From: Cristatella mucedo
Taxonomy: Eukaryota; Bryozoa; Phylactolaemata; Cristatellidae
Reading direction: 5' to 3'
Assembly: GCA_009760855.2 (NCBI GenBank)
Contig: WPIO01000035.1
Coordinates: 1,458,501 to 1,522,500 of the forward strand
DNA: 64,000 nt
Shown here: positions 45,271 through 55,859 of the stretch, in pieces
Layout: the number at the start of each line of letters is the position of its first letter
How positions within the stretch are numbered: position 1 is the first letter of the stretch
The notes under the pieces: model-generated
Told to the model about the DNA's origin: nothing
The model's input: the letters and a program-made list of their open reading frames with translations, nothing else
Databases searched by the model: none
Translations under genes and position numbers: made by a program

Positions 45271-45810
45271 TTCCAAAGCTACCTTTCATTAAACCACCAA
45301 ATCAGCTCCTCTATCAAGTCTGCCCACTTGCTGCTACATGACAGTGCTAATGTTCGTGATTGCTTTGAAAAGAATATCACATCTAAATTCGTCCATGCAT
45401 TCGTGGCATTTTGCGTCGACTTTTGTAGGTCACTGTTTGCTGGTTTACCGGTCTGCAAAACCAGGCACCTAGCTCTTCTGTCTTTAGCATTGCAGTTGAC
45501 ACAGCGAACCACCAATTGCCGATCTTTACTGGTTCTTAATCAAGAGGAACGTCGATTTAAAAGTTCCACCACTTACTTTAAGGTCTCTTAATTCTCTGGA
45601 TCCAGCCTAAATTTCAGAAAAAATCCACCCCTCCACTAGGCGAATAATCTTACTACCGGCTGCTGTGATTCTACTCGTATAGCTATGCCTCGTAGGAAAC
45701 TTCAAACCGTTGAGCCCCATGCGTTTAGTTCCTATACCTGAAAAGCCTAGAAGCCACTACCTAGGCTCGTTACAACGTAACTTCACATGATGACAATATT
45801 AAAAGCATAA
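45271..45810 (+). mobile_element. LINE-A + fossil between the direct repeats
   Basis: Collinear with LINE-A from CTTTCATTAAACCACC to the RT C-terminus (KFVHAFVAFCVDFCRSL within 45328-45591). Strongly decayed, tail not visible. Confidence 0.6.
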
Positions 45811-46200
45811 CGCCAAAATGTTAATTGCAGTGTGAGTTGGCCCATTGGGACTCTTTAGTTTGCATGTACCTCATTACTTTGCTTGCTGCTTGCGAACATT
45901 CCCACCAAGCACGTGGTAATGCAGTTAATGCAAATCTGAAAAGAGCCAAGGAATACTTTCAGATCTGTTTAGTTTTTGCAAGCAATAGTCGCATTCCAAA
46001 CGAGAGCTCACTCAAGTAAACCACGTGTGCATCAAAATTTGCCAAAAGCAAAATTAGAAGCTATCGAAATGCTTTCGAAAATAAACTTTCTGTTAAAGCA
46101 TGTTAGGCAACTCGGCATTCATAAGAGAAGCAGCTAAAGCGGCTAGAGCGGTCGCTCTAGTTACAGTACAACATGGATAGGTTTCAGTTGATTGATGTAA
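45811..46200. other. No feature recognised
   Basis: Short unique-looking stretch. The open frame 45825-46019 has no supporting motif. Confidence 0.35.
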
Positions 46201-46918
46201 AGGAGTACAAACTTATTTATGCATAACTTTAAATATGGTATCACTTGTACCTATTACGATAGAGTTAAATCCTAATAATTAAGATATTATAGAAAATGCT
46301 ATAACCGTAAACCTGATTAAAGGATGAAGATGTGACCAAGCTTCGTGAATTTCCCTGCTATCAACTTTCGTGGTTGCAGAAAACAACGATGTCATTGGAT
46401 GAAGTCATCTCAATAAACAGCATGTGGTTGTTGTTAGTGCGGTAACAAGAATATTCAAAATGGCAAAATATATAATATAAAATATAAAACCGGCCAGGGA
46501 CTTTTACTTGGCTACAAGGCTGTGAAAGTATAATACTAGAAGGTTAGTTTACCAGACACTTATTAGGATTTAAGATATATTGACGATAGAAATAGAAGTT
46601 TTCTTATTTGAAACTACTCTGAGAGTTTTTATTACAATAATTAAATTGCAACTGTTGATGGCAGATCATATTGAGAATCTTTAGAAAAGCTTGCTAATAA
46701 TAGTCGCGCTTGAAAATTTAGATGGAGGGCTGCAGCAGGCTCCCCTACTGTAAACTGAAACCAAGACTACGTAATCAGCATGTTTTTCTCCGAAACGTCC
46801 TCGAATGGTAAAGTTACTCAAAATGTAATCCAAGTGAAGCAGCTTGAATAAAATCACAAAGATTAAAAAGTAAAATTACTTTGCATGGTGCAAATTGACA
46901 CTCTAAGAAGTACCGAGC
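46201..46918. repeat. 0.7-kb direct repeat, copy 2
   Basis: Second copy of the 44564-45267 unit in the same orientation, offset about 1.64 kb. It contains a small insertion of an ATATAATATAAAAT-type run absent from copy 1. Confidence 0.8.
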
Positions 46919-47866
46919 ACTGGAATGAATGGGTTTTCACACTTTTCCATTCTTCCCAGTTTGTTCCTGTTGGACCTGTAACTTTCAAGTGCACTCCAAT
47001 TACATTCCTAAATCAAATATTAATGGCCCATTTTAAACCTGCATATTTATGAAACTCTAATTGCTGCGTAAAATTTGGCCTTTGTCAAATCCAGACCTTA
47101 CAGAGGCTAATCCTGTGACATTTGAACAAGTCACCTCTGGCCATGCTTCGGTGTCCAGCACATGGCTGACAGCAGCATCTCAGTAGCTTAAATAATTTAG
47201 CATTTACACTGCCTTGTGGGTGCTGTTGCTTACATAGCTAAAACTTAGTCTAAATATTATGAGATTTCTCATAAAGCTGCTTTGACACGAAACCTTAAAA
47301 ACATCAGTTAAATATCACTTAGAAAGAACTACAAAAGAAAGTATACCAACGCAAATTCTCAGTATTGATACAGATTACGATATATAGTGAAACATAAATG
47401 TAATACATATTTAAAATTTAAGAGATCTCAGAAAATTTTATTTCATGCTTACTATTACATTATAACTGTGCAATCAAAGAGAATGAGTCAAATCAAATTT
47501 ATGGGACCTTGAAACGTGTCCAAATTTAACTTCAAGTGAACTCAACTAAAATATTATTGCAGCTCCTAATAATCGGATCCAGTATACGAATAGAAGTTCT
47601 TAATTCGATCTTTTAAATTATAAGTTAAAGATTGAACTAAAATATTTACATTATCAATGATTACATGCAAGATACATTCAAAACTTAGCAAAAAGTACGA
47701 ACGCTTTTTAGTGTTTAAATTCATATAATAAGTTGTTAATTACATAGCACTAACCAATTAAAAATAGGATGCGACAAATTATAAAGCCTTACAATTTTAC
47801 TACCCAATTTCAAGCACCACAAAATTGACAACAGTCGGCAACTGCTAGGCATGAACGATGACTACA
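46919..47866. other. Intron before exon C, no feature recognised
   Basis: AT-rich intronic sequence leading into the TA microsatellite. Confidence 0.4.
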
Positions 47867-47883
47867 TAAAAATATATATGAAC

Positions 47884-47915
<32 letters not shown>

Positions 47916-47922
47916 TATATAT

Positions 47923-47992
<70 letters not shown>

Positions 47993-48019
47993 ACGCATAT
48001 ATATATATATATATAAACA

Positions 48020-48096
<77 letters not shown>

Positions 48097-48148
48097 GTAT
48101 CTATCTATCTATTTATCTATCTATCTATATATATATATATATATATTG
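47867..48148. repeat. (TA)n / (TATC)n microsatellite
   Basis: About 280 bp of nearly pure alternating TA with small TAAA, CACACA and TATC interruptions. It ends 138 bp upstream of exon C. The Tyr/Ile-only open frames across it are artefacts of the repeat. Confidence 0.95.
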
Positions 48149-48286
48149 ATGTGTATTTATTTGCATATTTTTTAATTACAAATATACATCAAAGTTTTCA
48201 GAAATACCTGGAATACTTCGGAAATTTGAGTGAGCCTTCGATTTTCACGGTGATAAAGAAATAACAAAATATCTCATAATTTGTAG

Positions 48287-48592
48287 AAAGCCCCACGGTT
48301 AAAGTTACAATTATTTCTGAATCTAAAACTCTGTGGACAGTTCGAGTCGGCTGTGTGCTGCCTGATATTTCTCCAAGGAACTTTATTAAAGTAACCTGGC
48401 TACTAAACGGGAGCAATTTCAACGAAATGGTACCTGAAGAATCTACTTTCGATACTAAAGTTGTTCTGATGAGCACTTTAGAATTCAGATTGGTACCGGG
48501 GAATCACTCTATTCAATGCTTAAGAGATGTGAATATTAAAGGTGTGGCTCAACTGAGATCTGACGTGCTAGGAGTGTTCTTCCCACACCCAG
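48287..48592 (+). CDS. Ig-like domain exon C
   Basis: A 306-bp internal exon (102 codons). Acceptor CATAATTTGTAG is pyrimidine-poor; donor CCAG|GTAAGA is strong. Phase 1 at both ends. It is the most canonical Ig domain of the set: SPTVKVTI at the start (A strand), Cys23 in VRVGC, Trp38 in IKVTWLLNG (15 residues later), and STLEFRLVPGNHSIQC with Cys78, giving 55 residues between the cysteines, as in C2/I-set domains. The domain has only this Cys pair, unlike the six-Cys exon B. N-linked glycosylation motifs NGS and NHS are present. It lies between the B1 and B2 exons, and all junction codons in this gene begin with G, so B1-C-B2 joins in frame. Function unknown. Confidence 0.78.
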
Positions 48593-48924
48593 GTAAGACC
48601 AGAAGGCATGGAGCTTTCAAGCTGCAAAAGTTCTTATCCACAAGCATGGCATTGCTAGGCTTGACGATGTCAGACCTAAATAGATCTATTGAATTGTATA
48701 GCTACCTCAAAGTAGTTAGACATATAATGCTCATATAAATCGTTAGTGTCATAAAGCTTTGCATTCCAGCTGAGGGGATAGAAATATGGAGTTTGCTAAG
48801 AAGAATGGTCAAAACATGGTTACGATATGTGCCATCAAAACAAATTCGTTCAAATATCCCTGGCTCAAATAGATAAAATAAATATTGCCACTAGAGTTCA
48901 ATTCCTGTATCTCAAATTGAAACT
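48593..48924. other. Intron after exon C, no feature recognised
   Basis: The open frame simply runs past the donor to 48738. Nothing else recognised. Confidence 0.4.
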
Positions 48925-49070
48925 TTGTAAACAGTACGTTTGTTATGCAGCAGTGTTTTATTAGCATAACCAAAGCTGAAGTAGCTTTCTGGATGCGTTC
49001 GATAGCTGAAGGACTTCATCTCAAGCAAATAATTAAAAGTGAGAACCATAGCCCAGTTCCATGAGCTGCT
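48925..49070 (-). mobile_element. LINE-B 3' fossil
   Basis: Diverged match to the LINE-B 3' UTR (GTTATGCAGCAGTGTTTTAT, CTTTCTGGATGCGTTCGATAG, GACTTCATCTCAAGCAA). Confidence 0.55.
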
Positions 49071-49389
49071 CACCGAGTGATTATCATGAATGTCGAAGCT
49101 CAAAATGGCTATCTGAGATGTGCCATTGCATTGCAGGAGAGGTCTTTGCTGGGACTGTAAATCATTACAATAATATTGGAAATAATAAAACATGTGTATA
49201 GCTCACCTTGCATTGCTGAATACTTTTCTAAGCACCCTACAGATGACGTATAGAAACTTATAGGCCTCAAAGTTTGAGGCTGCAGTTTGAAAATGTCTAT
49301 GCATTCTTTTGGCAGCCCTGAAAACTCCATCAAGGGGCATTTATAGTATTATGTAAACACAAAATAAAATATAATGACATTCAAAAAAA
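49071..49389. other. Intron, no feature recognised
   Basis: Nothing recognisable. Confidence 0.35.
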
Positions 49390-49500
49390 CTAATAATAAT
49401 AATAATTGAAAATTGTAAGACTAGAAAAATTGTAAGAATAGCGATAAATACATATGATATTGCACCTCATAACTAAATCTCTTTCTAGGCACACTGCCAT
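49390..49500 (-). mobile_element. LINE-A 3' stub
   Basis: (TAA)n at 49390-49405, then a diverged LINE-A terminus with TAAATCTCTTTCTAGGCAC at about 49472-49491. Confidence 0.5.
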
Positions 49501-49734
49501 GGAAGGAAGATAACATTCTAAAGTTTAGACTGTTGACTTTCAAGTTAGTAGGGAAGCAAAATTGCATTCGACGGACAAACCCTGTACTATATAAGGACAA
49601 TTTTATTACCAATCATTAGGTAAATAAAGTTAAACTAAATTTCATTGTTCACTGGGGATGGAAAACTTCAAAAATAGGTAAACGTATTTGGCATGCCTAA
49701 GGTAAGAGATTCTTGTAATTTTGTCCTTTTTTAA

Positions 49735-49862
49735 CCTCGGGTTTAAGTTTTTAATCCTGACACGGCCATTTCATAGTTGCTCACGTTAAGTGAGAATGAT
49801 GGCCTTTCAAGCTTGTCAGCCTCAACAAAAAAGAGCCTCTCTAATCAGCTAACCTTAAATAA
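49735..49862 (+). mobile_element. SINE-C remnant
   Basis: The 3' part (GATGGCCTTTCAAGC, ACAAAAAAGAGCCTCTCTAATCAGCTAA) resembles SINE-C. The head is too decayed for a secure box assignment. Confidence 0.4.
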
Positions 49863-50196
49863 TCAAATCGGATGTAAGGAAGGCAAGTTTTATTTAATAA
49901 AAAATGTAAATGCAAATATGTCGAGCTATTTTTGGGCAGCCGTAGCAAATCAAATCTATCAACCCATTAAAAAAGCCGCTATGGAGCCATGTAAATAGTC
50001 AAATGAGATACAACCATTGTTAGGATTTGTCTTATTTAATGCTATGGTATGCTAGCCTTTTTAGCCTTTATAAACGACGTTATTTGTACATCTATCATCT
50101 AACTCGCACTCTAGTCAGTCCGGAGTTTATGGAAGCTGAAAGCATATAATGTATCTCCGTCAGTAACTCCACAAAATCATAAAGACCATGTGGGTG

Positions 50197-50973
50197 TTAA
50201 GCAGGAGAGTTTTGTATAGCCCACTCACAGCCTAAGCGGCTTTCGGTACCCATTCGGTAGCCAACAGACTTCGTCTCACACAACAAAGAGAAAGTGGGAA
50301 TCATAGCAGAGTTAGGAGAGAAGTTGAGGTAGTGAGTAGCATAGAAGTAGCAGTTCAGGACCACTGAAAAAGATGTGCCAAAGTCGGCAGTTGGAGGGTA
50401 GATGTCGTTGCTTAAGAATTGTGGAAGAGCGTTCCACAGTCTAGGACCTGCAGAGCTAAAGCTTCTGTCGCCAACTGTCTTTAAGCGGAGGAATGGGACA
50501 GCTAATTTATTGTCCACACAGGACCTGAGGGCGCGAAAAGGCTGAAACTGATGCAGCAGTTCAGCTAGGTACGAAGGAGCCAAGCCGTGGTGGGCCTTGT
50601 GGGTCAGCCTAAGAACTTTGCTCTGTATCCTTTGCTCAACAGGCAACCATCCCAGCTCTTTCAGCAGAGGTGACAGGTGCTCAAACCGCCGGGACTTGAA
50701 GGCCAGCTTTGCAGCCATATTCATTGTCCACTGTAGTGGCGTAATAGCTTTCTTTGGTAGCCCAGCCAAAAGGGAATTACAATAATCAAGCCGAGACAGA
50801 AATAAAGAGCTAGTTAACATGTTTACAAGCCACTGTGGGAGACAGCTTCTAATCTTGCATAGGGATCGGATGTGATGGCTAGCTGTAGAGGCAGTCTTCT
50901 GAATGAAGCTTTTGAAATTGAGGCAGCTGTCGAACACGACACCTAAATAACGAGCACGTGGTGAAGGTCGCAC
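50197..50973 (-). pseudogene. LINE-B RT C-terminal region, intact frame
   Basis: 258 codons, uninterrupted. Landmarks are ARYLGVVFDSCLNFKSF, LSRLDYCNSLLAGLPKKA, LGWLPVEQRIQSKVL, HHGLAPSYLAELLHQF and FSSAGPRLWNALPQFL, as in L2/CR1-type LINE ORF2. It runs to the very end of the coding region (stop at 50197), about 50 bp before the element's 3' end, so LINE-B has an unusually short 3' UTR. Confidence 0.85.
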
Positions 50974-51051
50974 AATAGCATCACCTATTTGAACAGCAAA
51001 GCTATTTAATCCAGCAATACGCTTAGGGTGTCCTATGAGCAGCAGTTCGGC

Positions 51052-51351
51052 TTAATCGTCATTTAATTTCAGGAAGTTTTCCGACATCCAGGATTGAATA
51101 TTGGCAAGGCAAGCATTCAGTTTCTCAGTTGCGGCAGCAGATTCCAACGGTTTGAATGACAAATACAACTGAGTATCGTCAGCATAGAAGTGATATCCTA
51201 TTCCATGGGGCTTAATCACTTTTCCCGGAGGTTGTGTATAAATGGAGAACAGCAAAGGACCGAGTACAGACCCTTGAGGGACTCCACAGGTGACCCTTCT
51301 CATGTCTGAGACCTGACCCCCACACGACACGGATTGAACACGATCAGACAA
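51052..51351 (-). pseudogene. LINE-B RT palm with intact YADD
   Basis: 99 codons with [17 protein letters not shown] (RT motif 4) and [14 protein letters not shown] (motif 5, both Asp present), then [23 protein letters not shown] stop in place of the following codon (a TAA that reads as CGG/CAA-like in relatives) separates it from the C-terminal frame. Confidence 0.85.
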
Positions 51352-52061
51352 GTATGATTTAAACCACGCCAGTCCAGTGCTTCGTTTGCCAGACCGATCG
51401 TTGTTCTCAATCGTTCGAGCAGAACTTCGTGATCAATGGTGTCGAAGGCAGCAGCCAGATCTAGTAGAGCTAGGGCAGTGACATTCCCGTCGTCGTTGCC
51501 ACGTAGAATGTCATCGTTAACACAAAGGAGAGCAGTTTCAGTAGAGTGCTGCCTCTTGAAACCTGATTGAAATGTTTCTGAAATTCCATTATTTTCAATA
51601 TGTTCAACTAGCTGCTTAGCAACAATTTTTTCAAGAATCTTTGATAAGAACGGAAGAAGGGAAACTGAACGATAGTTTGCTAGGACCTCTGTGTCTAATC
51701 CAGGCTTTTTAAGAATAGGTCTAACGATTGCAGATTTGAAGGACTTGGGGACGATCCCTTTTTCCAAAGAAGCATTAAAAATATTGGTTACGGCAGGGCA
51801 AAGTTGGTCTGCAAGTGAAGACCACAGAGATGAAGGCATCGACTCTTCAGGAGAAGAGCTCTTTTTGCTAGACCTTATTAAGGCAGCCACATCACAGGCA
51901 GAAACATCGGAGAACCTTTTAAGAAAGGTCACAGGTTGAGGAACGGCGATTGCTTTGGTCGGAGGGGGCTTTATGGAGGCACGAATGTGCACAGTTTTTT
52001 CAGTAAAGAAGGCTGAAAACTTTTCGGCTGAGCCCTTTATATCTGGGGAGTCAGACCTCAC
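51300..52061 (-). pseudogene. LINE-B RT N-terminal half
   Basis: 253 codons. SPDIKGSAEKFSAFF, then SSPEESMPSSLWSSLADQL, KSAIVRPILKKPGLD, NYRSVSLLPFLSKILEKIV, FKRQHSTETALL and [17 protein letters not shown] give RT motifs 1-3 in the usual order. A frameshift near 51350 separates it from the palm. The + copy at 23353-23679 aligns with its first third. Confidence 0.85.
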
Positions 52062-52260
52062 AGCATTGGCCAGTAAATGGTTTACTGTCTTATAAATCTG
52101 TTTAGTGTCCGACTGGCAGGAATTCAGTTTTCTAATGAAAAAAAAGCCCTGGCTTTTTTAAGCTTTCGGGTGTAAACTCGAAGGAAGTCTTTAAAATTGA
52201 CTAGGTCTGCCTCAGACCCCGATTTCTTGAAACGACGTTCCAGCGTGTGCTTAACACGGC

Positions 52261-52635
52261 TCATCTTAAGGAGTTTTTTTTTGTAAATTGAAAGGAATAT
52301 CGACGACTTTGAACACGGATAGAGCGAAAGGGAGCATGCTTTTCAAGAGCTCTCCCGAGTGTCATGTTCATGGCATCAGTGAGGGTATCGAGGCTGCCGT
52401 TCGAGTCTGAATGCAGATCAAGAAGGCCTGCATCACAAACAGATTTCAAAAACTTGTCCATGTCAATGCTTTGTAAGTTACGTCGTTTGGCAAATTCGAC
52501 ATTGCCCTGCACGTACGAGGTAACAGGAACAGTAAACGAGACCAAACAATGATCTGAGAGGGTCAGTGGGCACACCACAAAGTCAGTGGGGAGGATATCC
52601 TTAGTGATCACGAGCCGTAATGGTTCACTAGGCAA
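52261..52635 (-). pseudogene. LINE-B endonuclease C-terminus and linker
   Basis: 124 codons. RLVITKDILPTD and LTLSDHCLVSFTVPV carry the catalytic SDH of the AP-type endonuclease, followed by the linker towards RT. The first residues are read through the SINE-C junction. Confidence 0.8.
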
Positions 52636-52796
52636 GGCGGTTGCTTTTCACGACCTCGGCCGCGAGGTCGTGAGTTCGAATCCTGCGGTGGGCGATCCTT
52701 TATCGCCACTGCAAGCGGTGGTGATAGCCGTAAAGGCTCTTCTGCCGCTATACAAAAAGTGGCTGTTAAATCAGCTAGTATTTATTTATTTATTTA
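52612..52796 (+). mobile_element. SINE-C inserted in LINE-B
   Basis: About 185 bp. tRNA-like head (GAGCCGTAATGGTTCACTAG, GGCAAGGCGGTTGC), a perfect B-box GAGTTCGAATCC, and the body (GGGCGATCCTTTATCGCC, GTGGTGATAGCCGTAAAGG, CTATACAAAAAGTGGCTG). It ends in (TATT)n. It splits the LINE-B endonuclease between HIL and LVIT, so it is younger than that LINE-B. Confidence 0.85.
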
Positions 52797-53273
52797 TAGA
52801 ATGTGGCAACCGACGTGGGTGCTATGATTAACGAGTTGGGCCAAACCAAAATTCTCCAGACATTCAAGAAATGAGCTGACCTGGCTGTTGCTCGGGTTGT
52901 CAACGTGAATATTGAAGTCTCCTACAATCAGTAACGGCCTGTCACACACAAATATTTTAGCGAGGAACTCTGAAAACTCCTCTATAAACAAGTTTAGACA
53001 GCCAGGAGGCCGGTATATCGCAACGGTGTGAGGCATTGTCTTTGATGAAGACCTGATAGCTACCGATTCAAACGATGACCCATGCGAGAAACTGCACATT
53101 CGATAGCCAAACGATTCGTGAACAACAATTACAACCCCGCCACCAACCTTGTCAGAACGCATGCACTGATAGAATGAGAACCCGGGTGGGGTGGTCTCGG
53201 AAATACAGCTACTGGAACAAGGCGTCATCCAGGTTTTGGTAAGCAGAAATGCATCTAGCTTCTCCTGGACCAC
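52794..53273 (-). pseudogene. LINE-B endonuclease, N-terminal and central part
   Basis: 159 codons with LDAFLLTKTWM (position of the catalytic Glu, here Lys: family L-x-E-T-W reads TKTW), GGGVVIVVHE, VAIYRPPG and IVGDFNIHVDNPS. It is interrupted by the SINE-C after GCHIL. The Glu-to-Lys change at the catalytic site would inactivate it. It is preceded by a stop that separates it from the 53301-53696 frame. Confidence 0.8.
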
Positions 53274-53700
53274 CTGATTGCGGATAAGTAACCCATTGGT
53301 TTATAGCGAGCGGACATTTAGTAGGCGGAATTTAAGAGGCTGTCCAACAACTGGGCGACGGCGATCAAGTGGCTTGTATTCTCCACCGTTTGCGTCCGGC
53401 CCAGCGAACGCCGGCTCTTCGAATTTGAATTGGACCTTGGTAACGGCCGTCGGACGACGTTTCACAACGTGCTGGGCTACGGCGGAAGGGCTACTACCGC
53501 AACAAGTACTATTTAGCGCTTTAAACTTACGAGTCGTAGGTTTGATAGCCGAGCTGTTGATAGGGCGAACGCAGGATGCAGGAAGGTTCTCACTGACCCG
53601 CCGGAGAAGGCCCGCCGGTAGGTATCGACTAATGGCGACATCGCATCTTATGCTAAGCAGGTCCTGTTTTGTGTAGCATATCCGAGGACAGCTCATAAAT
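52797..53700 (-). mobile_element. LINE-B, longest copy, 5' part
   Basis: Endonuclease plus an N-terminal Arg/Pro-rich segment (53301-53696). The latter ends FRLLNVRSL, which is the first endonuclease motif (N-x-R-S). The 5' edge near 53700 is the limit of what I can recognise; whether this is the true 5' end is unknown. Confidence 0.8.
53301..53696 (-). pseudogene. LINE-B N-terminal segment up to first endonuclease motif
   Basis: 131 codons. Basic and Pro-rich N-terminus, ending in FRLLNVRSL. The final NVRS is the start of the AP-type endonuclease. A single stop codon separates it from the 52794-53273 frame, which continues the same domain. Its first Met at 53694-53696 lies near the recognisable 5' limit and could be the element's own start, but this is not testable here. 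Confidence 0.65.
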
Positions 53701-53759
53701 AGTCACAGCGAAGATAGCATCGGAATACCCGAAGGTATTACCGAGAAATCAAGTAAAGG

Positions 53760-53812
53760 TCCACACCATGCTAGGAGTAAAGGTCCACACCATGCTAGGA
53801 GTCACCCGAGGC
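53760..53812. repeat. 24-bp perfect tandem duplication
   Basis: AAAGGTCCACACCATGCTAG plus GAGT is repeated twice head to tail, immediately beyond the 5' edge of LINE-B. Probably a small local duplication. Confidence 0.8.
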
Positions 53813-53854
53813 CGCTCTTTAGCGCGGGGAGGAATAATAAGATGTAGTAGCAGA

Positions 53855-54117
53855 TTCGGCAGATGTGCTGGCAGAGCAGATTATTAGTGTTAACTTCTCA
53901 AATTTCTCAGTCACATTTTTTTAGATCATGACTAGTAAGCAACTTTGATCATAATTCAATGTCAGCAAATGTGCTGCCATCCATGTGAGGATGTCATCAA
54001 TCCATGCAGCAATGGAGTTGAGATAACTCGAGGTGCTCAAAGGCTGGGAAGAATGAAAATAATGGCACAACTGAGTTTCATCCTCATAAAAGTGAAAACT
54101 TAGACTGTGCTTACCTA
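53855..54117 (-). mobile_element. LINE-A outer element, first part
   Basis: LINE-A RT palm region on the - strand, decayed, ending where a + strand LINE-A begins. It resumes at 54618 in the sequence corresponding to GTGCTTGGCAATCACATCAGC. Confidence 0.75.
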
Positions 54118-54617
54118 TTAGGTCACTTCATTCTTTGGCTCCAGCCTATCTCTCAGATACAATCACCCGTCAGGCCAAGCATCGTACAGCCCCCTTTTCG
54201 AAATCCAACAGTCTACAAATACCTCATACAAACCTCAAATCCTTTGGAGACCGTGCATTTAGTTCGTATGCTCCCAAAGCCAGGAACTCTCTTCCGACCT
54301 GCGTAAAAACATCCCATGACCAGACCACATTCAAAAAGAACTTAAAAACACACAAATTTAGGACAGCATTCAGTGGGTCCATGTGATTCGTCCTTCATGT
54401 GCTTTTGCATGCTGACACTGTGCATGGTGCCACTAACCGCATTTGCATGCTGACCCTGTGCAGGTCACCCCTAACCATGTTATTCATTTTGTTTGCTTAT
54501 CAAGCATGATATTAGTCACCATACAATCGCGTTGCCCTTTGCAGGAAATTTAAAGCGATTAGAGAGAGATTGAGTTCTCTGAGGGCGCTTTATCAAGTGC
54601 ATTATTATTATTATTAT
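54118..54617 (+). mobile_element. LINE-A 3' fragment inserted in a - strand LINE-A
   Basis: A 5'-truncated 500-bp copy from GGTCACTTCATTCTTTGGCTCC to (ATT)n at 54599-54617, with the hairpin at about 54553-54592. The RT C-terminus is open at 54135-54386 (MAPAYLSDTITRQAKHR, FGDRAFSSYAPKARNSLP). A second case of LINE-A into LINE-A in opposite orientation. The target duplication is not clear. Confidence 0.8.
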
Positions 54618-55040
54618 TACACATCGGCGAAAGAAAGGGTATACACAGTGAAAAAACCAGGCCTAGGACTGAGCCCTGAGGTTGCCTATATTTTGGAGGT
54701 ACCTTGGCTAATAATGGTCCATTCACGTCAATCGTAGGGAGTCTCCTACCGAGTAAGACATTATCTAAGGCAACCGCAGTGAAAGTAATGTCCAAGCGAG
54801 ATGAGAGGCTCTCAAGAAGAACTTGTTGATCAATAGTATCAAAAGCTGCCGAAGGATCGAGCATAGCAAGCAGAGATATTCTACCCATGTCTGCAATCCT
54901 AAGTAAGTCGTTGTACACCCTAAGCACTACAGATTATATTGAGTATTTAGCTATAACTAGGAATGAAACTTAATAGTAAGGTTTGAATTTTCAATATATT
55001 AGTTCAGCAGGTCAGCCACGACTCGTTTGAGTGTCTTTTA
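54618..55040 (-). mobile_element. LINE-A outer element resumed
   Basis: Continues the decayed - strand LINE-A (54559-54927 open frame includes LLAMLDPSAAFDTIDQQVLLE and PQGSVLG). It ends near 55040 and is followed by a different, more diverged LINE-A piece. Confidence 0.7.
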
Positions 55041-55790
55041 AAGGTGTCATATGAAACTGTGAAATCCGTCAGAAGCGGGTTCCACGTTTTAAAGACATTT
55101 AAACTAAAGGCATGACCTTCAAAGAACTTGAGGTTTCTACGAGGCAATATAAACACTTTGATTTCAAAAAGCTGGTAGGACGATGCTTAGCTAGGTGCGA
55201 AATACGTAGAAAATAGGCTGTTGAGAAAATGGAGGGTCCTACAATTAAGTGACCAAGCCTTAATGAGGATACCATTCTAAACTGAGAAGTTGTGTAGGGC
55301 GACGAGAATTGTTGTGCTTTGGCAGCTGTCAGGTTAACAAGCAGACCAACCTACCTGAAACGTGAGCCACGGATTACAAAACCAGGTAGACTAGTAAGCA
55401 GTAATCGAAGCTGAGTTGGGATTCCACGAATGCATTAACCAATGTAGATGTCGCATCCCTTATTTAAGCTGGTAGAAATCGTATCAAGACATGTAGCTAA
55501 AAGTAGGCAAGCCTTACTGTAGGTCTGATGTTGTCTTCTACTAACTGACTACTTTGCAACCGGACTCGTAGATTGTGAGCATCCACATTTAGTAGCGTTT
55601 GAAGTGACCTAAAATCATAAAGGCACAACTTCAGGAATTGATTTATGCTCAAGTGCAGCTGCTTGTCCCACCATATGAAATTAGAACCTGGATCATGCCT
55701 AACTTCTTTAATCAGGAGGCTGACTTTAAATTTGGGAACTAGTTTGTCACAAGGTAAATCATGCATATGTGTTTTTTTAGTCTTCATTGA
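55041..55790 (-). mobile_element. LINE-A, highly diverged copy
   Basis: Collinear with the LINE-A RT C-terminal and palm regions but with many indels (GGTTCCACGTTTTAAAG, CTTGAGGTTTCTACGAGG). All frames lost. Confidence 0.5.
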
Positions 55791-55859
55791 CTAATGGTTC
55801 TATGGGGAGGCGTTAAAGTATGAAGACTTCAAAATATGTGAAAGAATGAAGATTGCTAA

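Larger units (their letters stand above)
50149..52611 (-). mobile_element. LINE-B, longest copy, 3' part
   Basis: Longest LINE-B (about 3.5 kb with 52797-53700) on the - strand, interrupted by SINE-C. From the 3' end it has TGTATCTCCGTCAGTAACTCC, the UTR, RT C-terminus (50197-50973), palm (51052-51351), RT N-terminus (51300-52061), and the endonuclease C-terminal part plus linker (52261-52635). There are few frameshifts, so it is one of the youngest LINE-B copies. It shows only one ACATT unit at its tail. Confidence 0.9.

Noticed and set aside
44564-46918. The 0.7-kb direct repeats as LTRs of one element
   Set aside because: No TG...CA ends, no primer-binding site or polypurine tract, and the interior is a LINE-A fossil plus unrelated sequence.
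47810-48264. Open frames rich in Tyr/Ile on both strands
   Set aside because: They are translations of the (TA)n microsatellite and carry no coding signal.
1923-53700. Long LINE open frames as host genes
   Set aside because: All match one of two repeated LINE families with endonuclease/RT motifs, truncations and, where visible, target duplications.
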